Shown: piece after piece, positions 32,001 to 40,206 of the stretch
Position numbering within the stretch: position 1 is the first letter of the stretch
How the letters are laid out: each line of letters opens with the position of its first letter
NCBI RefSeq assembly: GCF_003086295.3
Contig: NC_092048.1
Coordinates: 1,803,001 to 1,867,000, forward strand
Source of the DNA: Arachis hypogaea
Lineage: Eukaryota > Streptophyta > Magnoliopsida > Fabales > Fabaceae
DNA: 64,000 nucleotides
Direction of reading: 5' to 3'
Program-made: the position numbers and the translations under genes
Notes under the pieces: model-generated
Seen by the model: only the letters and a program-made list of their open reading frames with translations
What the model was told of the DNA's origin: nothing
Databases searched by the model: none

Positions 32001-34133
32001 ACACCACCCGTGCTACAAAGACCAGAAATCGGTGACCCTTTATATTTATACTTATCTGTTTCAAACTATGCTATAAGCTCGGCCCTTATTCTCGAAACAG
32101 GAAAAACGCAACAGCCAGTATACTTCGTCAGCAGAGTCATGCAACCAACCGAGCAACGATATCCGAAGATAGAACAACTCGCCCTTGCACTGATAACAAC
32201 AGCAAGGAGACTCAGGCACTACTTCCAAAGCCACACAATAATAGTAAGGACGAATCATCCACTGAGACAAATATTAACAAAACCAGAACTGGCAGGACGG
32301 TTGACCAAATGGTCAATTGAACTCTCAGAGTTCGACATTCAGTTTCAAACAAGGCCGGCCCTCAAGGCACAAGTTCTCACCGACTTCATCACAGAGATGA
32401 CCCCACACGATCACATTGAAACATGGGAATTGCACGTAGATGGGGCATCAAGTCGAGAAGGAAGCGGGGCCGGAATGATATTAAAGGAGGGAAATAAGGT
32501 GGTAGCCGAGCAAGCCCTCCAATTTCACTTCTCGGCAAGCAACAATCAGGCCGAATATGAAGCCCTCATAGCGGGATTAAAGCTCGCCCTAAGCCACAAA
32601 GCAACGAACTTAACGGCACATTGCGATTCCCTCCTGGTGGTCCAACAAATCCGAGGAGAATTCCAGGTAAAAGATCCCTTGCTAGAACAATACTGGCTCA
32701 TAGCAAAGGATCTAATTTCAAATTTCAGTTCGTTCACCATATTACATGTGCATAGAGAGCAAAACGTCAGGGCAGATATACTATCTAAACTCGCCGCCAC
32801 CAGAGCGGACACACAAACATCAACATTATCACAGCACACACTCACAAAACCGAGCATTGAATTATTATGTATTGAAAACATTAACCACCTCCACGATTGG
32901 AGGAAACCTTTTCTTGAATACATATGTACAGGTACATTACCCAGAGACGAGCTCCATCCTCAACAGTTCAAACGTAAGGCAAGCTTCTACACAAAAATAT
33001 CAGGAGAACTATACAGACGAGGTTTCTCACAACCACTATTAAGATGCCTCGACCAAAACCAGGCCAAAGAAGTAATGAATGAAGTCCATGAAGGAGTATG
33101 TGGGAACCACATAGGAGGACGAGCTCTCGCCGCAAAAATAATCCGAACAGGATATTATTGGCCGACCATAAAGAGAGATTGCATAGCTAAGGTCAAAACA
33201 TGCGACAAATGCCAGAAACATGAGGCGATCTCAACCAAGCCAGCCGAAGTACTGCACAGCATGGAGGTAAGCTGGCCTTTCTACAGATGGGGGCTTGACA
33301 TCCTCGGCCCCTTCCCAACAGCACCAGGACAGGTAAAATTTCTTTTGGTATCCATAGACTACTTCTCAAAATGGATAGAAGCGCAACCTTTAGCAAAGAT
33401 AACAGCTGAAAAGGTACGATCTTTTATTTGGAGAAATATAATATGCCGCTTTGGGATACCAAAAGAAATAATATCAGACAATGGTAGACAATTCACAGAC
33501 AATAAGCTCGGTTTATTTCTAAAAAATTTCAATATTCAACATCGTTTTAGCTCGGTAGAACACCCACAAACTAATGGGCAAGCCGAAGCTGCTAACCGAG
33601 TTGTGTTGCAGGCAATAAAGAAGAAGCTCGACAACGCAAAGGGAGAATGGGCCGAGCTCATTCCCGAAGTACTGTGGAGTTACAACACCACAATACATAA
33701 CACTACAGGCGAAACACCCTTCAAGTTGGTCTATGGCTCAGAAGCACTGATCCCCATTGAGGTCGGATTACCAACGTTAAGAGCCGAGTTGTACGACGAA
33801 CAACAAAATCAAAGGGCCAGGAGCGCCGAGCTTGACCTAGCCGAAGAGGACAGGGAAATCGCCGCTATCAAACAAAGGGCCCAGAAAAGAATAATGGAAA
33901 GAAAATACAACAGGAAGGTGATTCCGAGGATATTCAACAAAGGTGACCTTGTGCTCAGGCGAACAGAGGAAGCCAGAAGACCTCCAGCTCATGGCAAACT
34001 CGCCGCAAATTGGGAAGGCCCCTTCCGTGTTACCCAAGTACTCGGCAAGGGGGCATATCAACTCCAAACATTACAAGGCAATGCCATCCCAGGAAACTGG
34101 AACATCTCATCACTCAAAATGTATATGTCATAG
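29046..34133 (+). CDS. Gag-pol polyprotein of the Tat-lineage retrotransposon
   Basis: One 1695-aa ORF with no internal stop or frameshift. It opens with a predicted coiled segment (about 10-40) and a gag domain (about 75-250), then a CX2HX4HX4C zinc-knuckle variant (CAFHQKYGHTTDEC, about 325-340). The protease active site is LDPGSSADVLF (near 472). Reverse transcriptase has FMDAYSGYNQI (about 790) and the catalytic IYVDDMV (about 853). The first RNase H follows at about 1000. A second RNase H-like domain begins LHVDGASSREGSGAG (about 1127). Integrase has an H-H-C-C finger ending CDKCQKH (about 1347-1400) and acidic residues in WGLDILGPF, SDNGRQFTD and NGQAEAANR. All visible catalytic residues are present. 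The ATG at 29046 lies 100 bp after the LTR. Confidence 0.95.
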   Translation: MADNGVPQFTQAELMAQMAELQAEVKRLAELSARNNANQIGEGSSKRSSQGAPDLLIADPPKERLTLDNPFSEEITNFQMPKHFTLPSSLEPYKGIGDPRAHIKKFQSMMFFNGPNNEPVLCRAFPTYLDGAALLWFSKLPAGSISSFEELAKSFIDYFAAARIYVHGSDYLGTIRQGPQESLKDYLTRFAEATMEIPDLDPAVHLHALKAGLRPGKFRETIAITKPKTLEEFRERAAGQMKIEELREANKTERKPIREEERSMRSTHNKEVGKTFKLTPKFDNYTRFNTRREKIIKEILNAKIIKPPIRAGSYQDQRFVDKTKHCAFHQKYGHTTDECIIAKDLLERLARQGLLDKYIEARKHKEDDRGREERQPTSVNKEKWPNNNLPKAVINCISGGFAGGGETTSARKRSYRAMLAIEGASPPNKSDAPDLEITFNKADMSSAAPHLDDPVVISIQTGDLLVRKVLLDPGSSADVLFHSTFLKMNLSEKLIQPSSGELVGFSGERVPIKGYIWLKTTIGENASFRTLDIQYLIVDCNSPYNIILGRPALNMFRAVISTFHLCVKFQAQDGKIATIHSDRQQARQCYNSCLKRSDNSGRQHEIKAVQTREEVLSLAELDPRGDTQERPQPTDELQKIQLTSKPEQVTYIGQALQGQERSDLVKLLRANADLFAWTPADMPGISPEIICHKLATNPSSRPLAQKKRNLGAEKSKAALEETSKLLQADFIREIRFTTWLSNVVMVRKNSGKWRMCVDFTDLNKACPKDAYPLPCIDKLVDNASGFESLSFMDAYSGYNQILMHPEDQSKTAFITEHGNFCYRVMPFGLKNAGATYQRLMDKVFHHQIGRNMEIYVDDMVAKTKREKSHCEDLKEIFGQLRNYNMRLNPEKCAFGVKGGKFLGFMLTSRGIEANPEKCSAILNMESPKTIKEVQQLAGRVAALSRFLPAASSRAYHLFQTISKNKKFHWTEEGEKAFSELKAILATPPVLQRPEIGDPLYLYLSVSNYAISSALILETGKTQQPVYFVSRVMQPTEQRYPKIEQLALALITTARRLRHYFQSHTIIVRTNHPLRQILTKPELAGRLTKWSIELSEFDIQFQTRPALKAQVLTDFITEMTPHDHIETWELHVDGASSREGSGAGMILKEGNKVVAEQALQFHFSASNNQAEYEALIAGLKLALSHKATNLTAHCDSLLVVQQIRGEFQVKDPLLEQYWLIAKDLISNFSSFTILHVHREQNVRADILSKLAATRADTQTSTLSQHTLTKPSIELLCIENINHLHDWRKPFLEYICTGTLPRDELHPQQFKRKASFYTKISGELYRRGFSQPLLRCLDQNQAKEVMNEVHEGVCGNHIGGRALAAKIIRTGYYWPTIKRDCIAKVKTCDKCQKHEAISTKPAEVLHSMEVSWPFYRWGLDILGPFPTAPGQVKFLLVSIDYFSKWIEAQPLAKITAEKVRSFIWRNIICRFGIPKEIISDNGRQFTDNKLGLFLKNFNIQHRFSSVEHPQTNGQAEAANRVVLQAIKKKLDNAKGEWAELIPEVLWSYNTTIHNTTGETPFKLVYGSEALIPIEVGLPTLRAELYDEQQNQRARSAELDLAEEDREIAAIKQRAQKRIMERKYNRKVIPRIFNKGDLVLRRTEEARRPPAHGKLAANWEGPFRVTQVLGKGAYQLQTLQGNAIPGNWNISSLKMYMS

Positions 34134-34473
34134 TTTGTACAAAATGCGAATGAAGGTACTCTTTTTCCCCCTTAGAGCTTTTTTCCCAACGAAAGGGTTT
34201 TGCCTAAGGAGGGTTTTAATGAGGCCGGACGCCCCCCGAATCCAAATAAAAGCGATAAATTCTTTTCAAATAAAGCCTGACAATGACAAAATATAACAAA
34301 GCAAAAACACTTACTATAAATATATTATATTATCAAACTGGCCTGAAACGTCGGCCAAATACCACCACCTAATAGTCAAACCGGCCTAACATCGGCCAAA
34401 TACCATACAAAGTCCAAAAAATTAACAGTCTAGAGCTCAGACAGTCAAAACAAAAGCCACAAATACAAACAAA
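34134..34473. other. Retrotransposon spacer with short direct repeats
   Basis: Non-coding DNA between pol and the antisense gene. It contains two imperfect direct repeats of CGGCCTAACATCGGCCAAAT type, about 50 bp apart (around 34338 and 34380). Confidence 0.55.
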
Positions 34474-36257
34474 CTAAGAAGGAGCATTCTCATCGTGCTC
34501 CTCCACAGTACCATCCACAACTAACTTTCCACCTACAACTATCTTTGTAATATCGAGCTTATCACAATCAAAATTAGGGGCTAACAAGGCAATCTGACTC
34601 ACAGCACGATCAAAACCATAAGAGAACATCTCCATCCCAGCCTCCTCTAGCTCATGCACACGGGAAGTAAGCCGACCTTTGGCCACGTCGTGCTCCATAA
34701 CTTCAGCTTGCAACAAACGGATTTGATCTCTTAAACGAACCACCTCATCCTCAGCTTCTTTCGCTTTAGCCACAGCACTGGTAGCAACATCTTCCTTTTC
34801 CTTTACAACCTTCTCCAAATCAGCAATCCGAGCTGTATATGACTTCTCCATGGAAGAGACCTTGTTCACAGCTTCTTGCTGATCAGCACCAACGCACTCA
34901 ACAGTCCGACCAACGCAGAGTAAGCGAGAAGCAACCACCTACCGAGCACCCGTAGCATGAGAACAATACAAAAGGTTGAAAAAAACAAGAAACACAAAAC
35001 AAAACATACCTGAACAAATTTACCGAGCGCTTCCATTCCAGCTCGGCGCGTCATAAGCATGTCCCCAGGATACTGCGAGGCCCTATCAGAAAGCTCCGCG
35101 AAATTAAACTGTTCGTTCCAAAGGGAGTGCGAGCTAGAACCAGCAATGAAGCCATGAAGCTTTTTCTGCCGATCAAAGGCAACTCCGCCACCACCTACAA
35201 CCTCACGATCACCTTCGGAAATAACCTCTAAGGAAGTATCGTCTCTCTTCCTTTTAAATGAAGACGCAGGATGCGCAACAGACGAGAAAGCCTGCTCGCC
35301 CACATCCTTCCGATCACCAGCACTCCCAATCCCTTTCTCCTTTTTCTTACTCAAGAAAGATTGCAGCTTGTTCGGGTCCAACAAGGGAACTCGGCCACCT
35401 AAAAAAACCACCAAATGTCAGACAAACTCGGCAAATGTCCAATACTTAATAACAAAACACCAAAAAACATTACCTATGTAAGCCCTAAGACCCTCATTAT
35501 CACCCAAATCATATAAACGCAAAATTTCAGGGATGGACAAGCATTCCCCAGCAGCAACACTCTCCACAATAAAGTTCATCACAAACTCCTCTTCCTCACT
35601 CCTCTCAGAAGCCTCGAGGATCTGAGTCGGTTCAGAACACCAGTAGAGAGGAAATTTCTCGCTCAACTCACCATCCAAATAGAAAGGGTACTCAGACTCG
35701 GCCGAGCGGACTTTCACAAAAAGAGATTTGAAGTTCTTGAAAGAGGACTTATAAAGAAGGAATACAGACCGACCCGGAAAGCTACTGAAACAAACCCACA
35801 ACCCCTTACGAACCCCCTTTGCCTGAAAAAAGGAAAAGAATAAAGACAGCGAACAAGGGAAGGAGAGGAATTCCATCAGACATTGAAATGCGCGAAGGAA
35901 CGCCCAAGAATTTGGGTGCAACTGTGACGGAGCACAGTTTAGCTGAGTAAGGACGTCACACTCAAAAGAAGAAAAGGGAAACTTCACTCCAAGTTCAACC
36001 ATGCATGGAGTATACATATAAAAATACTCCCAGTCACCCCTCCTCTCACAAACCCTATCACTACTAGAACAGGGCTGAAACTCGACAACGACGCCAGAAC
36101 CCCCCCTCACGAAATCTATGCCCCTCAAATCAGAAAGGGATTCAACGCTGATGAAGGAAGATGAACGTGTCTTCACATCATCTTGGACCCAGTGATATGG
36201 GTCGTCTTCCCTATCCTCAATAGCCTTCAATTTTTCTTTCAATTTCTCTCCCGCCAT
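34474..36257 (-). CDS. Antisense spliced ORF in the retrotransposon 3' region
   Basis: Function not known. Read on the minus strand, exons 36257-35474, 35398-35010 and 34938-34474 have GT/AG borders and matching phases (1, then 0) and encode 545 aa. The first junction joins AYIG to GRVPLLDPN, the second joins KFVQ to VVASRLL. The N-terminal half is rich in aromatic residues and Cys (CMVELGVKFPFSSFECDVL; PFYLDGELSEKFPLYW) and recalls proteins annotated as putative plant transposon or gag-like. The middle is basic and Ser-rich (KKKEKGIGSAGDRKD). The C-terminal exon is a likely coiled coil (about residues 400-500). Extra ORFs of this kind, often antisense, are known in Tat-lineage elements. An alternative upstream first exon (ATGTCTTCGAAAG, near 36320) could splice in frame to GAGAAATTG. 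Confidence 0.65.
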
Positions 36258-36584
36258 GACAGAGTATGCAGAAACGAACAGTCAAAGAAGAGTCAGAAAA
36301 CGTTTACCTTTCGAAGACATAGCGCAGACTTGAAGACTAGGAGCAACACAGCGTAATTTCCAAAACAATGAAAATAACTATTATTGCAAGCCCACTAACA
36401 AAGTGGGTAAATTAATTCATGCCCACTAACAAACGTGGAAACCGAAACGGCAATAATGGACAATAAAAGATGACACGATTCGCGAAGAGACAAGTTAAAC
36501 CCTTTTCAAATTTTCTCAAAACAAAACCTAGCCACGTATGAAAAACAAAAAGCTCGCCTACCGACCTATACGGAACGCTAGCCG

Positions 36585-36597
36585 ACCTGGGGGGCTA
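36585..36597 (+). other. Polypurine-tract region
   Basis: ACCTGGGGGGCTA lies directly before the 3' LTR. The G-run is the expected plus-strand priming region, though the tract is imperfect. Confidence 0.55.
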
Positions 36598-37052
36598 TGA
36601 TGCGTACCACACCATAATCGGCATGGAGGTTCAGTGGCAGACTGACCTTAAAAATCGGAACCGAGCAGAACTGAACAAACAAACTTTATAAATTATCTCC
36701 GAAACAGAATACGCCACTCAATCACGTCTCTTCACAAGATATCCATAACGGCACTTGACCAGGAATATCGGAACTAACAGGAGCTCACCAGCAAACTCGA
36801 GGAGCCTATAAATCTTACCCCTTGATTCAGAAAGGGGCAGGTTCCACATTCACTTCTAGTTATTTACTCTTTATTCATTAATTATTCTCCCACTTACTTG
36901 AGCGTCGGAGTGCTTTGTGCAGGTGCTCCCGCTGCCGTGTTTCAGAAGGCCGAGGTTAAACTCACGTCGTTGCTCGAGGACAACATATAATCTAGCCACG
37001 CATCCAAGTACTCGGCCGGAGATCATCAACCTCGGTCATCACAGACGGAACA
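36598..37052 (+). repeat. 3' LTR
   Basis: 455 bp, same length as the 5' LTR. It differs at 36802 (G against A) and 37010 (A against G). Its reverse strand could supply transcription of the antisense gene (inference). Confidence 0.95.
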
Positions 37053-37057
37053 CTACT

Positions 37058-38063
37058 GAAACGTGAAAACTCACCACCGTGTAGCCACACCATAAATAAA
37101 AACATATATATACTTTAATTAATGTAATATATATAATCATTTTGAAAGGTTAAATAAGATTTCTTTTCCTATAAAAAACCTACGAATTTTATTAATTTGT
37201 TTTTTTTTTGTAATATAAATAAATAAATAATTGTATGAGTTAGAAAGAAAAAAATAAATGAAATTAATCCCTACTATTATAACACATACAAATTAACTTC
37301 ACAATTATTATTCGTAAACTAGTTTAATTTCACTTACATTTGAACATTTTTAGACAATAAAAAAAGAATATTTTCTTTTAAACAAAAAACAAAAAAGTCA
37401 TAATTCAAATTTCAAAGTCATTCCATTGTTGTCAATACCATAAGAACCAAGAGAACGATAGTAAACTAAAAAAACAAAAAAGTTCAATCAATATTTCGGC
37501 CTCTCATTAAAAGAAAGGATGAATACCTATTTCGATTTTTAATAAATTTTTTTTTAAAAGATTACGAGTCCTTCATTTAAAAATAATATTTTCTTTAATT
37601 TTTAATTTTTTATTTTGTGAAACTGATTAATTTTTCTATTAATAATTTTTTTAAATTAATAAAGTATACTTACAAATTAATCTCTAATAAATTTTGTTAT
37701 TAAATAATTAGATTCCAAAAAAATCACACAAATTAATTCTCTTTTAAAATTATAAAAAAATTAATCTGTCTAATAAAATTAATTTTTAAAAAACTAAAAA
37801 AAAAAAACAAAAATGATTAAAAAACCAATAAATGTGATCGAAAATTTGTTGATGATCAACTTGCTGATTACTCCAAAAAAAAAAAAAAAAACTTTGAATT
37901 GGTAAACTCCCAGGAGTCCTGGTGGAAAATTCAGTCCAAAGAGGGACCCATCAGCAAAAAAATTCCACACGCTTTTAGCACCTTATAATGTTTATAAACA
38001 ACCATTAAACAAACACATTAAAAAAATAAAAAAACACCATTCTCTTCTTCTTCTTCTTCTTCA
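37058..38063. promoter_or_regulatory. SOBIR1 upstream region
   Basis: About 1 kb between the retrotransposon and the SOBIR1 start. It is AT-rich with poly(A) runs. TTATAATGTTTATAAAC near 37983 is a possible TATA region and a CTT repeat at 38043-38062 fills the 5' UTR. The young retrotransposon therefore sits directly upstream of the gene's probable promoter. Confidence 0.4.
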
Positions 38064-40001
38064 ATGGCTTCACAAAATCCTATCTTCTTCTTGCTCTTAC
38101 TCTTGTTATTCTTCTTCTTCTCCTCTTCAATCATCAAAGCCAAGCTTGATCTCCACCCTTCAGACCTCACCGCCTTTAAAACCCTCCAAAGAGACCTTGG
38201 TCTCAATGCACTTTTAGTCAACGGTCAACGCTTCCACCCATGCACCATCGATGGTGTGTTCTGCGAGAGAAGGCTCTCCACCAACGACACCGCCACAGCC
38301 ACCTACGTCCTCCGCATCACGCGCCTTCTTTTCACCTCCAAGAATCTCAATGGAACCCTCTCTTCCGCCATTGGACACCTCACTGAGCTTAAAGAACTCT
38401 CTTTATCTGATAACCACCTCGTTGACCGCATCCCAAACTCCATAGTCAACCTCAAGAAGCTCGAAATCCTCGACCTCCGTGGCAACGGCTTCTCCGGCGA
38501 AGTCCCGCCTCGCCTTTCTTCGCTCGCAAGGCTCCGAGTCCTCGATGTCTCCTCCAACAAACTCTCCGGCAACCTCAACTTCCTCAAGTATTTTCCGAAC
38601 TTGGAAAAGCTTAACGTCGCCGACAACCTCTTCGTTGGTCGTGTCCCGGTTTCCGTTCGCTCGTTTCGGAACCTCAGACACTTCAACTTCTCCGGCAACA
38701 GTTTCCTCGAAGGCTCGACGCCGATTGTCCCACGACGCTTCATCTTCGCCGAGGACGACGGAGAGAGCAACGACGGCATAACCGCTCTCGCGCCATCTCC
38801 GAGATCAAACAAAAGGAGGAGGAGGAGCTACTTTCCCAGCGCTTCTTCTCCGGCTCCCGGACCGGCACCCAACCACCATCACCACCACAATCACAGGAGA
38901 AAGATTCTCGGATGGATACTCGGTTTTCTTGCCGGAGCATTTGCCGGAATAATATCCGGTTTCATATTCTCATTGCTTTTCAAACTGACAAAGGCGTTAC
39001 TGAAAAGAGGAGGCAAACGCGCCGGCGGCCCTGATATCTTCAGTCCTCTGATCAAGAAAGCCGAAGATTTGGCATTCTTGGAGAAAGAAGATGGTTTGGC
39101 GAACTTGGAACTCATCGGAAAAGGTGGCTCCGGCGAGGTTTACAAGGCGGAGTTGCCAGAAAGCGACGGAAAAATGATTGCCATAAAAAAAATCATCCAA
39201 CCACCGAAGGATGCAACTGAAATGGAAGAAGAAGAAAGCAGAGACTTACACAAAAAAATGAGACAAATCCGATCAGAGATCAACACAGTCGGCCATATCA
39301 GACACCGGAATCTGTTACCCCTTCTTGCTCATGTTTCCCGCCCTGATTGCCACCTCTTGGTTTACGAATACATGAAGAATGGAAGCTTACAAGATTTGTT
39401 AAACAAAATTCAAGATGGAAATCAGGAACTGGATTGGTTATCAAGGCACAAGATCGCCATTGGAGTTGCTTCTGGACTTGAGTACCTTCACATGAGTCAT
39501 AGTCCAAGAATCATTCACAGAGATCTCAAACCAGGAAACATTCTTCTTGATGATGATATGGAAGCTAGGATCTCCGATTTCGGTCTTGCAAAAGCAATGC
39601 CTGATGCTCAAACTCACATTACTACTTCCAAAGTTGCTGGTACAGTTGGTTATATTGCACCAGAGTATCACCAGATTCTTAAATTCACTGATAAGTGTGA
39701 CATTTTCAGCTTTGGGGTGGTGCTTGGAGTTTTAGTGACGGGAAAACTTCCCTCTGATGACTTCTTCCAACACACGGATGAGATGAGTATAGTGAAATGG
39801 ATGAGGAAGGTTATCATCTCGGAGACTCCAAAGGAAGCCATTGATGAGAAGCTTCGTGGGAATGGTTTTGAGGAGCAAATGCTTCTTGTTCTTAAGATTG
39901 CATGCTTTTGCACTATGGATGATCCTAAGGAGAGACCTAATAGCAAGGAAGTTAGGTGTATGTTAACTCAAATCAAGCATGATGACATGAATCTCTCTTA
40001 A
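38064..40001 (+). CDS. SOBIR1: LRR receptor-like kinase SOBIR1
   Basis: Plasma-membrane adaptor kinase that pairs with LRR receptor-like proteins and BAK1-type co-receptors to signal in immunity and to restrain organ abscission (family knowledge). An intronless 645-aa ORF with a signal peptide (1-26), a Cys pair region (HPCTIDGVFCERR), about five LRRs (85-215), and a Pro/His-rich juxtamembrane stretch with an HHHHH run. The transmembrane helix (about 280-310) has the GxxxG-type pattern GFLAGAFAGIISGF characteristic of SOBIR1. The kinase domain has a glycine loop GKGGSGEVYKAEL (about 350), a lysine in IAIKK (about 373), HRDLKPGN (about 483) and SDFGLAKAMPD (about 503). The block MRQIRSEINTVGHIRHRNLL is strongly SOBIR1-like. 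All kinase residues are present. Confidence 0.95.
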   Translation: MASQNPIFFLLLLLLFFFFSSSIIKAKLDLHPSDLTAFKTLQRDLGLNALLVNGQRFHPCTIDGVFCERRLSTNDTATATYVLRITRLLFTSKNLNGTLSSAIGHLTELKELSLSDNHLVDRIPNSIVNLKKLEILDLRGNGFSGEVPPRLSSLARLRVLDVSSNKLSGNLNFLKYFPNLEKLNVADNLFVGRVPVSVRSFRNLRHFNFSGNSFLEGSTPIVPRRFIFAEDDGESNDGITALAPSPRSNKRRRRSYFPSASSPAPGPAPNHHHHHNHRRKILGWILGFLAGAFAGIISGFIFSLLFKLTKALLKRGGKRAGGPDIFSPLIKKAEDLAFLEKEDGLANLELIGKGGSGEVYKAELPESDGKMIAIKKIIQPPKDATEMEEEESRDLHKKMRQIRSEINTVGHIRHRNLLPLLAHVSRPDCHLLVYEYMKNGSLQDLLNKIQDGNQELDWLSRHKIAIGVASGLEYLHMSHSPRIIHRDLKPGNILLDDDMEARISDFGLAKAMPDAQTHITTSKVAGTVGYIAPEYHQILKFTDKCDIFSFGVVLGVLVTGKLPSDDFFQHTDEMSIVKWMRKVIISETPKEAIDEKLRGNGFEEQMLLVLKIACFCTMDDPKERPNSKEVRCMLTQIKHDDMNLS

Positions 40002-40206
40002 ATAAAGTGAAAAAAAAGAAACAAAGGAGTAGATTCTCTCTATTTCTAATGTATTATATAATATGTTTGGGTAAAATTGTATTTTCCTAGCTAGGAAGTG
40101 TAATGAACAAATATAATGATAGTGTTTTCTTTATAACATAATGTTAATAAATTAGCATTGTGATTGTGATCCTAATTGTTTAATGAGATATATATTATGG
40201 AATAAG

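Larger units (their letters stand above)
28491..37052 (+). mobile_element. Ty3/gypsy LTR retrotransposon, Tat lineage, apparently intact and young
   Basis: An 8562-bp element with two 455-bp LTRs (TG...CA), a perfect 5-bp duplication CTACT (28486-28490, 37053-37057), a PBS-like site, an uninterrupted gag-pol ORF and a G-rich polypurine-like tract before the 3' LTR. The LTRs differ by two transitions only (28695/36802 and 28903/37010, about 0.4%). A second RNase H after the usual one, and the long non-pol region before the 3' LTR with an antisense gene, place it in the Tat (Ogre/Retand) group by family knowledge. Confidence 0.95.

Noticed and set aside
29600..34067. Minus-strand ORFs opposite gag-pol
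   Set aside because: They are shadows of the intact polyprotein. Unlike the 34474-36257 gene, they show no splice-consistent continuation.
38303..39946. Several minus-strand ORFs opposite SOBIR1
   Set aside because: They lie entirely antisense to a well-supported kinase gene and have no recognisable motifs. They are codon-bias shadows.
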